A program made the position numbers and the translations under genes. Shown here in pieces: positions 12,135 through 22,749 of a DNA stretch of 64,000 bases. Numbering within the stretch: position 1 is the first letter of the stretch; each line of letters begins with the position of its first letter. The stretch spans positions 62,001-126,000 of the forward strand of contig NW_017567018.1 of assembly GCF_001661265.1 (NCBI RefSeq). The letters run 5' to 3'. The notes under the pieces are model-generated. The model saw only the letters and a program-made list of their open reading frames with translations, ran no database searches and was not told where the DNA came from. This DNA is from Saitoella complicata NRRL Y-17804 (lineage: Eukaryota > Ascomycota > Saitoellomycetes > Saitoellales > Saitoellaceae).

Positions 12135-13279
12135 ATGTCCGACAAATTCGAATCGATCAAGTCCATCGTCACCGGTGCTGTGCAGAGTAAGGAGTTCTTG
12201 TTTGCGAGCGGTCTTACGATTGCGGCCATGGGATTGTTCACGGCGCCAACGGGCAATTGGTTCCTTACTTCGGATGAGAGTATGATTATCAAAGAAGGTA
12301 GGTAGCATGTATGACTCGCTCTGCGGTATGGCTAATCGTGTGGTCAGATGAATCCGTGTTCGTCAAGAAGCACAGCTCGCTAGATCAACCCTCCGGATGC
12401 CGAGTTTTCTACAGACGACACACGAAGGAACAGGATCTGCCTAAGACGCTTCCTCTCCTCATCTTCATTCATGGCCTTGGAGGCCAGCTAAACCAGTTTG
12501 AAGGATTGCTGGAGTTCTTCGCGCAATCGTCACATGTAATGGCGATTGACATGCCCGGCTGCGGCCGTTCACGAACAGCCTGGGGTTGGGAACCATACAA
12601 GACAGAATCGCTGATAAAAACGCTCACCGACGTCATCACCCGCCGTATGAAACAGGAAGGACACAAAACTTGTGTGCTCATCGGACACTCCTACGGGACG
12701 AACCTCGTTGCGAGATTATCGTCCATACTCCACTCGGCCTGCCGCGGCCTCGTCGCCATGGCTCCGGGTGTGATGACGCCGGAGAAGATGAAGTTACGTT
12801 TGGTCGCTGCCAGGACGCCGGAATTGATGTTCGATGTGTATCGTCGGAAGGACAGGAAGGGTGGCTTGAGGTCTATGTCGGTGAAGCGTATGGTCGCCTC
12901 GACGGCGCCGAATGAGATGCGGTTGCGTCAGTTGCGGTGGAATTTACAGTCACAGACGTATGTGTGGAGGAGAATGGTGTACGGGATGGTACCGGCGGAT
13001 CAGGCGGTGTGGAATGCGGTTAATGTTCCCGTATTGCTGATGGGCGGAGAGGAGGATGCTGTTACTGCGGTCACTGGTTTGGAGATTATTTATGGGTGGT
13101 TGAACGAGATGGCGAAGAAGGCGAAGCCGATCATTGTGAGGCATGCTGGACACTCACTGTTGGCGGAGAAAGTGGATGAGGTTGCGGAGGAGATCAACCA
13201 TTTCTTGATTGAGCAGGTTGAGCCGGAGCTGGATTATGGTCGACAACAGAAGATCTTGGACGGAACAGTCGAGATCTAA
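12135..13279 (+). CDS. Alpha/beta hydrolase (ABHD8-like)
   Basis: Two exons, 12135-12297 and 12348-13279, 364 residues. The join completes a GAT codon at a GTAGGT...CAG intron of 50 nt with branch CTAAT. The fold shows FIHGLGG (oxyanion strand), DMPGCGRS, the nucleophile elbow GHSYG with Ser169, a GGEEDAV acid loop and the HAGHSLL histidine near the end, so the catalytic triad is complete. The N-terminal 50 residues include a hydrophobic stretch (FLFASGLTIAAMGLF) that could anchor it in a membrane. The sequence CCACAG sits two bases before the ATG, so a 5' UTR intron is possible. The substrate cannot be told; resemblance to ABHD8 is from the HGLGG and PGCGRS context only. It ends 138 bp from the convergent RTC1 gene. 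Confidence 0.82.
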
Positions 13280-13417
13280 GTAGTAAAGGAGGAAGGAGAA
13301 AGCCCAAGTTGCCGATGAGGTTGTATGGTTTATGATTATATTAGGAATATCTGTGATACCCGCTTGTTGGATTTCGCTCGCTTGACAGCTCAAAGTATGT
13401 CTAGTGTTCTGGCCGCA

Positions 13418-16351
13418 TTACTTATGCAGACAACGATGTCCACATCCTTCACTTGGACACATCCCCTCGTCCTTGAACCATTCACTCATGCAGTGATAAT
13501 GGCCTCCATGACCACAACTCTGACAGAGGGTCCACTGCCCTTTAACAGGTATCCGGCATATTGTACACCCGTCCAGCGTTCGCGCACAACGCTCGCAGTA
13601 CCAATACCCAGCACGCGTACGCTCGTTCAGTAGAGGCTTCAAGCAGCGATGGCAACCGGTGTGCAACTGCGTCTCTGTAAGCCCAGGAGCGCGGACGTTC
13701 TCGTTCTTCGTCGCGTTGATGACTTCTGCCACTGTCACGAACAGGCGGTATCTCTGCAGTAACTCGATATATCCAAGCTGCCATTCTTCAAGTCTTGTAT
13801 CGGGAATATCGACGCGTTCACCGAGCAGCAACGCAATTGACGAGCACATTTGCACGTCCGCTTGTTCCGCGTAGTACTCAGTTACCTTGTGAATCAGACT
13901 ACTTGGTGCCCAGGGTTTCCTCAACTCTCCACCCTTTGTCCCGAGAATACGTATTGGTTCATGCTGGTGCACGCCGCTACCACCTTTGAGTGTCATTTGA
14001 CTTTCCAACATCTTGTCTTCACCCTCCATTGGCGTATCGTCTGGTTCAGAACTGGCATAGTGGTGATCCGTACTTTGTGAGCTGCCGAAAGAGCTTGGTG
14101 TCGACATTGACCGATAGCTGCTCGGGAATACCACATTGGAGGTCATTGGGAAGTCGGGTTGTGACTCAAGTGATGGGGGTATATCCTGTCCTCCTATAGG
14201 CTCTGTATCGCTTCGTTCATCGTACGATGATCCGAACCCTGAAATAGACTTGTCGGTAGACGACGAAAAGGCAGAGATGGTCGAATCGGATGGGTGGGAT
14301 GCAGCAGACACAGCTGGTTGGGGTTCGCCTTGACTGTTGACGGGAATTAAAGTGTTCGTCGATGCGTACGATCGTATTTCAGGCCGGGGAATCTTCAATG
14401 CCTCGCTTGGAGTGCGAAGAGATAGAGTGGAAATTGATGTTGTCAGGTTATGCTCAGGTACTGACTTGGGCGTTCCGATAACGGTAGCTGCCTCCCCATC
14501 AGGGAGAACTTCTGGTTCGAGCACGGGGCTCGGTCTGGCTGTTGTTTGCGATTCTGGTGTTTCCCAGCCGGAGTTCTTCCTCACAGCTTCGAGGTGGGGG
14601 TGTCGCGGTTTTGACTGTCTTGCATTCTCTCCCATTTGCCGTGCGTCCTCCAGTGTGGCTCGTGCATTGGCTTCATCGGCGATACGCGCTCTTTCCGTAC
14701 GTTCCTCCCATTCGACAGCTTGCCCGATCATCTTCCAGGTCTGACTGGTCCGATATTTCTGAACTCGATATGCTGCTTGCGCGTTATGCTCGCATGCCTC
14801 CGGAATGGTGAAGGTTGTGGTGGAGGTGATGTAGTGCTTTGCAAGATAGATGAATGCTTCCGTCTCGTTTCCTGGAAGATGCATCATGCCTGTCGCTTGC
14901 CTTGGTACCAGCGGTTCATCGGCTCCAGGTTCGGTTCCCGCTATGGACCCTGCCCGTGACATTTTGAAGCTGCCTGAACGGCGGCCCTTCGGCTCTTTCA
15001 GAGACAAATCCTCTTCGCTCCTAAGGTGTGTATGCAACAAAGGCGACACCTTCTTTGGTCGAGAGCCGATGCAGAAGCCGAACTCGTTCAGCGGTGACCA
15101 GCCAAATGCTACATGACTTAGTGAATCCACGGGTTGAGGAGCCATGAGAACATCGTATTGTCGAAATGTTCTGTCCTTTGAACATGACCATAGAGTGTTC
15201 TCATCCCTCCATAGCAGACCTGCAACAACATTTTCGTGTTCATCCAGTACCCGGTTTGCGACTCCCGGTCTCCGCAGGTCCCATACGTGTATTCGGTTAT
15301 CGCTGACTAAGGCGCAACTCGCAATCTCCATCCTATTCTTTCCGCCACCAGGCCGCCATGCTACCCGGGCTACTGGTGCCATCGTTGTGATAATATTTCT
15401 CGGTCTCCTCACATCTGATGACAGGTCCCATACCTTGATGAACTTGTCTCTTCCGCCGGTAACCAAGAATTTGCCATTAGGATGCCAATCGAGGGATAAT
15501 GCCAGTCCGTTATGCGCCGAAAGCTTCCTCTCGTACATTCGGGGTTGTCGTATATCCCATTTTTGTACTGTACCATTGTCAAATGCTGCAGCAAACTCGA
15601 CCGCATTTGCATGGTTGAACCGAACGTCACGGACAGCCTCGCTCTTTCCCAGCATCGTAAGACGTGCACCTCCACGTTCTCTGAGATCCCACAGCTTCAT
15701 ACTTCCATCTTGGGACGCACTGAGCATCCAGCTTCCGTTGCCTTGGTTGAAGGCTATCCGGTTGACCGCCCGGTTGTGTTCGGAGATGACCCGGTCAATC
15801 TTCTGTGGTGCGCGCATCGCGAGATCCCAAATTACAACCGATCCATTCGTTGCCGCCGTAGCCAGGATATTCGATGACGCCGCAAGACCCCATTGGACGT
15901 CATTGGACGAGAAGTTGAGATTCAGACGACTGCCGACGCGAAGGTTGACGGTATCGATCAAGGCATTCGAAGATACGGTAAGAACCTTGAGAACCTCTCT
16001 ACCGGCGACCGCCACTCTGTCTCCTTCTGGGCTCATCGCCAGAGCTGCCAATTGACTATCAACGTCCTTGACCAGCGACTTACTGGTAGCAGATCCATCG
16101 AACCCTCCACCGATCTCCCCGTCATGCGGTCTCGGTGTACTCAAATGTGAATGGGATTTGAATACATCACTGACTCTACCAAAAGAGTATAGGTGCGACG
16201 CGCCGGCAAGAAAATCCGAGGCAGTGGACGAAGATGACGGAGCGGCTCCTGTAGCCGAGGCTGGGCGATTGGGGTTGGAGGTGATGCCCAAGGCCGAGGT
16301 GAAACGCGAAAACGATTGTTTTGTTGATCGGTCGGCCATATTCGGCGACAC
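13418..16351 (-). CDS. RTC1: RTC1/WDR24, WD40-RING subunit of SEACAT/GATOR2
   Basis: Single exon, 977 residues. The SEA complex sits on the vacuole; its SEACAT half (GATOR2 in animals) opposes the GAP half and so supports TORC1 signalling. WD40 repeats fill about residues 80-430 (SASQDGSMKLWDLRERG and VTGGRDKFIKVWDL are typical). A long Ser/Pro/Thr-rich linker follows, then the family's C-terminal RING-like zinc module (about 895-977) with cysteine pairs HRCLKP, YCERCAR, CTICR, CQSCGHGGHYHC and a CPSEGCGHRC end. Domain order and length match Rtc1/Sea2/WDR24. A second in-frame ATG lies four codons after the first, so the start could be either. A sestrin gene lies about 24 kb away and belongs to the same pathway in animals. 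Confidence 0.92.
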   Translation of the reverse strand: MSPNMADRSTKQSFSRFTSALGITSNPNRPASATGAAPSSSSTASDFLAGASHLYSFGRVSDVFKSHSHLSTPRPHDGEIGGGFDGSATSKSLVKDVDSQLAALAMSPEGDRVAVAGREVLKVLTVSSNALIDTVNLRVGSRLNLNFSSNDVQWGLAASSNILATAATNGSVVIWDLAMRAPQKIDRVISEHNRAVNRIAFNQGNGSWMLSASQDGSMKLWDLRERGGARLTMLGKSEAVRDVRFNHANAVEFAAAFDNGTVQKWDIRQPRMYERKLSAHNGLALSLDWHPNGKFLVTGGRDKFIKVWDLSSDVRRPRNIITTMAPVARVAWRPGGGKNRMEIASCALVSDNRIHVWDLRRPGVANRVLDEHENVVAGLLWRDENTLWSCSKDRTFRQYDVLMAPQPVDSLSHVAFGWSPLNEFGFCIGSRPKKVSPLLHTHLRSEEDLSLKEPKGRRSGSFKMSRAGSIAGTEPGADEPLVPRQATGMMHLPGNETEAFIYLAKHYITSTTTFTIPEACEHNAQAAYRVQKYRTSQTWKMIGQAVEWEERTERARIADEANARATLEDARQMGENARQSKPRHPHLEAVRKNSGWETPESQTTARPSPVLEPEVLPDGEAATVIGTPKSVPEHNLTTSISTLSLRTPSEALKIPRPEIRSYASTNTLIPVNSQGEPQPAVSAASHPSDSTISAFSSSTDKSISGFGSSYDERSDTEPIGGQDIPPSLESQPDFPMTSNVVFPSSYRSMSTPSSFGSSQSTDHHYASSEPDDTPMEGEDKMLESQMTLKGGSGVHQHEPIRILGTKGGELRKPWAPSSLIHKVTEYYAEQADVQMCSSIALLLGERVDIPDTRLEEWQLGYIELLQRYRLFVTVAEVINATKNENVRAPGLTETQLHTGCHRCLKPLLNERTRAGYWYCERCARTLDGCTICRIPVKGQWTLCQSCGHGGHYHCMSEWFKDEGMCPSEGCGHRCLHK

Positions 16352-16645
16352 GATAGGCCGACCTGAACCGTACGGGTTTCGTACTGGTTGATTTAAGGTT
16401 CACGCGGTGGTCCAAGCTCCTGCATCATGGGGTCTGCGCGGAAACCCGCCGGCTGCAAGTAATCGATAAGGTTGGATAAAACAGTCGGCTTTGGTCAAGC
16501 TACAAAGAAGAATGATTAAATGGTGTAGATGCAAATGTCGCGATGCAAGAGGCACAAGAGGAAGGTTCCCGGGCCGAGATGGATGAATTATAACACCATA
16601 ACACCAAGCCAATAGATCAATTATCCTATTTTGTAAGACAAACAT

Positions 16646-17140
16646 CTACTCATCGTCCTCGACGTTGATCAAGGAGGTAGCGATGCGGTCCAAGTCACGA
16701 CGACCCTGCTGGGAGATCTTGCGACCACCACGCTCGTCCTTCTCAAGGACACCAATCTTCTCGAGGGACTGGAGGGCCTTGCGCTGAACGGAGCCGGAGG
16801 CGTCAACGTGGTGGGAGGGACGCTGACCACGGTTGACGGATCCACCGAAGAGCTTCTGGAGGGCACCGACACCGACGTTCTTGCGGAGGTAGATGTGACG
16901 GGCGATAGCAGCAGCGCGGATGTAGTACCAGTCAGCGTCGTAGGGGGCGAGCTCCTTGTAGGTACCGGTCTTGACAGTGTCGACCCAGGTGGGGACGTCG
17001 AGACGACCTGATGAACACATATTAGGAATATGCTGCTGGATTGAATGGCGAAATTAGCACATACCGGAGCGCTTCAAGAAAGCGGCGTAGGCCTTGATGA
17101 AAGTCTGAGCATCGACATCGCGAACATTGACACCGCCCAT
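16646..17140 (-). CDS. RPS19: 40S ribosomal protein S19 (eS19)
   Basis: Two coding exons, 17065-17140 and 16646-17007, 145 residues. The start MGGVNVRDVDAQTFIKAY and the body PTWVDTVKTGTYKELAP, DWYYIRAAAIARHIYLR and GSVQRKALQSLEKIGVLE are unmistakable eS19. It is a small-subunit protein needed for 18S rRNA maturation. The 57 nt intron splits a Gly codon (GTATGT...CAG). A further intron appears to interrupt the 5' UTR (separate entry). Length and sequence are normal. Confidence 0.97.
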
Positions 17141-17142
17141 TT

Positions 17143-17197
17143 CTAGGATCATGGCATTAGCCAGTGATTTCGGCGCCGAGTTTTACAAAGCACATAC
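17143..17197 (-). other. Probable 5' UTR intron of RPS19
   Basis: On the gene strand the sequence has GTATGT at 17197, a branch-like GGCTAATG, and CCTAG ending at 17143, two bases before the RPS19 ATG. The 55 nt length matches other introns here. An intron just before the ATG is common in fungal ribosomal protein genes. Confidence 0.65.
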
Positions 17198-17366
17198 TTG
17201 CTGATCTGGTTACCGGGTGAGGAAGCTGGTGTACTGTTGACCGAGGTGAGGTTCACTTTTGGTGGAGCGCCCGCGAACAGCTGCCGCGCACAGCCAGGGG
17301 GCACGGGAAGTTTTTGTTAGGGCTGGGGAGCCCTTGGACTTAACGCAACGAAATTAATTCACTTGA

Positions 17367-18289
17367 TTAACAAACATGCTCGGGTTCGCCCTCAGCTTCA
17401 GGCTCACCGCAGTCGAGAACCAATCTTCGGTTGAACAACTCGACCAACATCTCCCAGCACACCCGGGTGATCGCAGGATCGTACCTTCCCTTACTCAGCT
17501 CGTCCCTAATGAAAGCATGCTGAGCGTGCGCATGTTCATAGAAAGAAAAGGTAACGCCAGCGTCCTCCATAGTCTTCCTGATCAAGTCCCGTCCAGCGGG
17601 AGGAACATGGGTGTCCTTCTTGCCAAAAATCATAACTACCTCGCCCTTGATCTCCTTGTTGCGGACGCGCTCCAGGGAGTCATCCTTCATACCCTTACCG
17701 AGGGTAGCGGAGTGGATGTCAGTAGCAAAGTAGCAGACACTGGCGCTGACACGGGCGTCGAACGCACAACGGAAGGCGAGGTGGCCTCCAAGGCACTGTA
17801 AGATATAGTTAGTTGCCGACTTCGTTGTAACGTCTTGTCACAAGATCTTACCATTCCGGTTGCTCCGATGCGGCCGTTACATGTAGGTAGTCTTAACAAA
17901 AGGTCCACGCTGAGCTTAGCATCCTCATCGTAAGCCTTAACCTCCTTCTCAATCTTGTACTGGTTTCCCTTGTCGGTACCAGGAACATCGTATGCGAAAG
18001 GCTCAGGTCCCTCGAACTCGTGGAAGGATGATGGCGCAGCGCAGATGTATCCCATACCAGCAATCTGTCTAGCAAACCGAGCCACAGGGCCAGTGACCTT
18101 CAGACGATGAAATTGTGAGCGGATTTCTCTAGTATCCCGCCGTTACCCACGCACCTGGTAGATCTCGGAGTAGACAACGACACCCGGGAACTTGGCCTTG
18201 GGATAGCCAGGGATCTTGGGGTGGAAGGTGTAGATCCTCATAGGACCCGTGGAAGTCTGGACATCTTCGTAGGATTCTTCAATGAGCAT
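17367..18289 (-). CDS. Dienelactone hydrolase family protein
   Basis: Three exons, 18155-18289, 17852-18097 and 17367-17795, 269 residues, both joins in phase 0. The family hydrolyses lactones and related esters with a Cys-Asp-His triad. The nucleophile Cys128 opens exon 3 in GMCLGGH; the acid lies in FGKKDTHVP and the histidine in [10 protein letters not shown]. The first 45 residues ([19 protein letters not shown]) and the [15 protein letters not shown] block are characteristic of a conserved cytosolic ascomycete subfamily. No signal peptide is seen. The true substrate is unknown; the family ranges from chloroaromatic breakdown to general carboxymethylenebutenolidases. Confidence 0.92.
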
Positions 18290-18776
18290 TATGAAAGAGC
18301 TGCCGCACTGACGTTGCGAATCTGGGGCTTCGGCGATGCAGTACCTCCAAGGCCTGCAGCTGACGGTCGCACGGCTTATCGAGAAGTACAAGGTAAAGAT
18401 CTAGGCTTGTGTAGCATATTTCCCATTGATTTGGATCGCGAACCATCCTCGTCTGGCTGACTGTCATATATCCGGTTTCATGCTGCTCGGTACGTATACA
18501 CCCTAGCAACTGCCGTTGCCAGTAAACAAACATGTCCGAGGTTCCAAAACACCAAGATCAACTGTGTCAGAAGCTCCACATACGACAACGACAATCATTT
18601 AACGGCATTTAGGAACGGGAGGACGTGCCGACTTCGATAAACTTTGCTGCTCGTCGAGTCTGAACTTCCAGCACCCACCGCTTCGACCAGCCTCGTTGGC
18701 AGTGTGTTCCACTCGCTGAGCCAAAACAGATCAACTCTCAAATCATTCGTTCTTGAACAAAGCTGATCCGACCAGC
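18290..18776. other. Divergent promoter region, DLH / kinesin-8
   Basis: 487 bp between two divergent start codons. No element beyond pyrimidine-rich stretches is recognised. Confidence 0.5.
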
Positions 18777-21581
18777 ATGTCTTCCGCATCTTCTATCACA
18801 GTCGCAGTACGCGTTCGTCCCTTCACTGTAAAGGAATCCGGCAATCTTGCACAGACCCCCGAAGGACAGACTTTCTCTGGAGATGGAGCACTTGCAGCAT
18901 CATCACTGCCTAAACTCCAGCCCAAAGGAATCAGAAAAATCGTTCAAGTTCTCGACGAACATGTTCTCGTTTTCGACCCACCAGACAGCAACCCATTGAC
19001 GAAGTTCCAGAGAACTCTGCACAACCCAGGGAAGAGGATCAAGGATATGAGATATGCATTCGACAGAGTATTCGACGAGACCGCGACTCAAGAGGAGGTG
19101 TATGCGAATACCACAATGCAGTTGTTGGATGGTGTGATCGACGGATACAACGCGACGGTGTTTGCTTATGGTGCTACCGGGTGTGGAAAGACGCATACAA
19201 TCAGTGGTACGCCGGAGAAGCCGGGTATTATCTTCTCGACAATGCGCGACCTCTTCGACAAGATCAAGGCAGTTCAAGACATCAAACACGTCGAAATCTC
19301 GCTATCGTATCTCGAAATTTATAACGAGACCATCCGCGACCTGCTCATTCCCAACGGAGCCGGCAAGACGCTGCAACTTCGCGAAGACGCCGACAAAAGG
19401 ATTTCGGTTCCAGGGCTGTCCATGCATACCCCAACCGACGTGCACGAGGTTATGGATATGATCCTGACAGGAAATGCTAACCGTACAATCTCGCCCACGG
19501 AGGCTAACGCGGTCTCCTCGCGTTCACACGCCGTCCTGCAAGTGAATGTCATGCAGAAACCGCGTACAGCCGGCTTGTCGGAGGAGTTCACCATGGCTAC
19601 TCTCTCTATCATCGACTTGGCAGGTAGTGAGCGAGCTTCTGTGACGAAGAACCGTGGTGATCGATTGCTAGAAGGAGCCAACATCAACAGGTCCCTACTC
19701 GCCCTCGGTAACTGCATCAACGCCCTCTGTGATCCCCATCGTCGCTGCCACGTCCCTTACCGTGACTCCAAATTGACTCGTCTGCTCAAATTCTCGCTGG
19801 GAGGAAACTGCAAAACCGTCATGATTGTTTGTGTCAGTCCATCGAGTCAGCACTACGACGAAACGCACAACACACTCAAGTACGGTAACAGGGCGAAGAA
19901 CATCAAGACGAAGGTTACGAGAAATATGATTAATGTCGACCGGCACGTCAGTCAGTACGTCAAGGCCATTTATGACTTGCGGCAGGAAGTGGAGGAGCTC
20001 AAGTCTAAACTTGCAGAGAAGACCGTGGCATCGTCGGACAAGAGCGAGAAAGCCAGGAAGCTACAAGAAGACCAAGTTGAGGAAGCAATCAGACTGTTCA
20101 AATCAACTATGTCGACCCAAAGAGGGTTCTTACAGGCACGTATGGCAGACATCGCAGAGTATCACGAGGTTGGTGCGAAGCTGAACATGTACAATGCCTG
20201 GATGAGGTCATACGATGAAATTACGGCACCACTGCCGGATCTACTTGTTACACAGCGTTCTGTGGCAATGAGCATGATGCGCGAGTTGGAGATCAAACGG
20301 AACACCCTGAGAAATCGGACCGAAGTGTCAACATACGATGGTGCGCACGACACAGCAGTGTCCAGTTACGTGAAGCAGCTAGAAAGTAAGGGTGTTGCTC
20401 CCGATCTTCTCAAGAAATTTCAGACTGAGGCTCAGGCTTCCAAGCAGGCCGCTGAGATTGAGGTGCTACAGGCGGAGATTGGTGCTTTGGATCGTGTGCA
20501 CAGCAGGCAGGAGCAACTGCTTCAGACAGCCGCCTCGGCAACTCTGCACTGTCTTGTCGGCCTAAAGCAAGTTGCGTCGGAAGATATTTCTCACCCTAGT
20601 CTCGATGTCATGCACAAGCTGTGCATCGACACGGTTGGTAATGCTATTAGCGGTGCTGTGGTCAGCAAGCCTCCGCCGGAGTTCGGTAGCCCTATGAAGA
20701 GGGCACCCGCGGTCGCTGCGTCGCCAGCAACCTTCGGCACGCCATTGAAGCCCCCTCAGCCAATGTTCCCGCATCTGAAGCAAGCTTCCTATCTGCTTCC
20801 TACGTCACTCTCCTCACCAATGAGATCGCCTCGAACATTCAAGAACTCGCCTCGCAAGAGCGTTGGTGTCGTCATGCCTCCCCGTAAGGTGAAGCCTAGC
20901 CCTGGTAAGGCGAAGCGTGTGAGGTTCCAGAAGGAAGATGAAGATGGGTACGAGACTGTGGAGGAGGAAAACGCGCCGTATGAAACTACTCTCGATTTCT
21001 CGGTTCCGGAGCCGACGGCCCCTGCGCCCGTTGCCTCTGCTGCTCCAGCAGCTGCTCCTACGTCCGCAGGGAAGCCCGCCAGGAATAGCAGGATGGCCCC
21101 ACTTGGATCTGACTCGAATTTCGGACCATATTCCGAAGACCACAGCTACACGGTGTCCACCCTTACATCCGACACTGCCACTATCCGTCGCGCATCGGTT
21201 GCCAGGCAGGTTCATGAGGATACCTCAATGAGCAGTGATCCCATGAACGAACCATCCGGACCTCGTTTCATGATGCCTACCACTGCAGCTGCCAGACGCA
21301 GACTCTCGCCTTCTACCAAGCATAATGTCGAAGCCACTGTTGGTGCACGCCGTGTCATGTCCGAGAGCAAGGGATTGGGAGGAGCTATGCGTGCAAGGCG
21401 TGTCGCTGAGTCTCCACGTCAGAATAGGCGATTGACGGTTACAGGTGGGCTCGGGAGCTCTATGAGAGTGTCGAATCCGGCAGCGGTTGCGCAGCATATC
21501 CAAGAGGAGGTCGACCTGCCTAGGCCGGGATCTGGATCTTCGAGGATGAGCGGGGGTGGTGCGAAGCCTGGCTGGCGCTGA
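18777..21581 (+). CDS. Kinesin-8 family motor (Kip3/Klp5/6/KIF18-like)
   Basis: Single exon of 934 residues from ATG 18777. The N-terminal motor spans about residues 7-385: P-loop GATGCGKTHT (near 132), switch I NAVSSRSHAVLQ (near 244), switch II DLAGSERA (near 280). The lead-in GYNATVFAYG and the neck MINVDRHVSQYVKAIYDLRQEVEELK are typical of kinesin-8. These plus-end motors shorten microtubules and control spindle length and nuclear position. A coiled coil follows (about 390-430), with further helical segments to 650. The tail is basic, Ser/Pro-rich and probably disordered; it holds several SP sites (SPMRSPRTFKNSPRK) that could be CDK targets. Kinesin-8 rather than another class is judged from the motor sequence; the paralogue identity is open. 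Confidence 0.92.
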   Translation: MSSASSITVAVRVRPFTVKESGNLAQTPEGQTFSGDGALAASSLPKLQPKGIRKIVQVLDEHVLVFDPPDSNPLTKFQRTLHNPGKRIKDMRYAFDRVFDETATQEEVYANTTMQLLDGVIDGYNATVFAYGATGCGKTHTISGTPEKPGIIFSTMRDLFDKIKAVQDIKHVEISLSYLEIYNETIRDLLIPNGAGKTLQLREDADKRISVPGLSMHTPTDVHEVMDMILTGNANRTISPTEANAVSSRSHAVLQVNVMQKPRTAGLSEEFTMATLSIIDLAGSERASVTKNRGDRLLEGANINRSLLALGNCINALCDPHRRCHVPYRDSKLTRLLKFSLGGNCKTVMIVCVSPSSQHYDETHNTLKYGNRAKNIKTKVTRNMINVDRHVSQYVKAIYDLRQEVEELKSKLAEKTVASSDKSEKARKLQEDQVEEAIRLFKSTMSTQRGFLQARMADIAEYHEVGAKLNMYNAWMRSYDEITAPLPDLLVTQRSVAMSMMRELEIKRNTLRNRTEVSTYDGAHDTAVSSYVKQLESKGVAPDLLKKFQTEAQASKQAAEIEVLQAEIGALDRVHSRQEQLLQTAASATLHCLVGLKQVASEDISHPSLDVMHKLCIDTVGNAISGAVVSKPPPEFGSPMKRAPAVAASPATFGTPLKPPQPMFPHLKQASYLLPTSLSSPMRSPRTFKNSPRKSVGVVMPPRKVKPSPGKAKRVRFQKEDEDGYETVEEENAPYETTLDFSVPEPTAPAPVASAAPAAAPTSAGKPARNSRMAPLGSDSNFGPYSEDHSYTVSTLTSDTATIRRASVARQVHEDTSMSSDPMNEPSGPRFMMPTTAAARRRLSPSTKHNVEATVGARRVMSESKGLGGAMRARRVAESPRQNRRLTVTGGLGSSMRVSNPAAVAQHIQEEVDLPRPGSGSSRMSGGGAKPGWR

Positions 21582-22749
21582 ATGCTTGATCATGCTTGTG
21601 TTTGTGGTTCGTCGTTTGTCATTGGAGTTTTGTGGAGTTCATTGCATACCTAAATACTGGGAGTTGGTCTCGTTTCACGGAATCAGGATAGATAATATGC
21701 ACATCCGCTGCGTACCACCAACTCAGATGTCTTGCATTATATGGTTTTGCTTGTCGAGGTTAGTGGTCAAAGTGATCAGGCCAATTGTAACGTACTCATA
21801 TTATCATATGTACAGGACGATCCGGTAGTAGTGCTCTTGTACACGTATCTGTGAATGAGGCCGCATTCGAGGTAGAAGTTCATGAACGAAGCTTAAGAGT
21901 CCGGCGGGAACTTTATTACTATTCCAGATCTTACAGTGTTCGTCACCCTACTGTAGACAGGATCCATCGGGCCCCTCCGCTTGCAGGTTGCGACAATTGG
22001 ACAATGACCTTTCAGAACCAAACCATACCAGAAATGGCAACCTCAACCTCATACAAAACCAACCAGAGGATCTGTGTTGTCCTTCGGATTACCACCTCAC
22101 TAACAAGGTGTAGACAAGAACATATAAACTACCCATAGTCCTCTTTGAACCCCTACTTGAGGGACACATGCCGCGACTGGTCGGTGTTAAGATGGGTGAT
22201 TTGGTGAGGAGCAGTGTTTGTTCGCGGAGTCTTCAGCAGATTTTTACAGCTAAGTGCAATATTCTTGACAAATGCGCGTTTCATCATTCAGTGTAGCTAA
22301 AGGCCTAGAGCGTAAAGTGAAGACGGCTATGGACAGTTCAGACTCCCAGCAGTCGATTGGTGTCCTCAAAACATCTGTAGCATTTGTGCATAGAACATTA
22401 TCATGTTGAAGCTCAGTAGTGTGTTCAGTGACAGTTGGTGAGGTCGACGTCACCCTGATCAATTCCGGATGCGGCAATTCCTATTCCGGAAACTCTGGTC
22501 TGGCCGATGATTAAGATACAAAGTGCAAGAGGCTCATGAAAAATGTCTGTCAATAAGAGTCTAGCTCTATCAATCCCCAAGGGTAAAGTGGTTGTATAGG
22601 CGGGTGCGGTGAATGGCGGCGATCGTCTCACGCAACCAAATTCTCACGCCTCTGCTCTCAATATAAGCGCACTGCACCCCAATAAGAACGTCTCCTGTAC
22701 GACTCATGGCAATCGATCACCCGCTGTCGTAGCTGGCCTCCTCCGACCA
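21582..22749. other. Intergenic region between convergent kinesin-8 and MscL genes
   Basis: 1168 bp. It should contain the 3' UTRs of both convergent genes. I see no convincing coding frame, tRNA or repeat. Several short frames are open by chance only. A non-coding RNA cannot be excluded. Confidence 0.5.
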
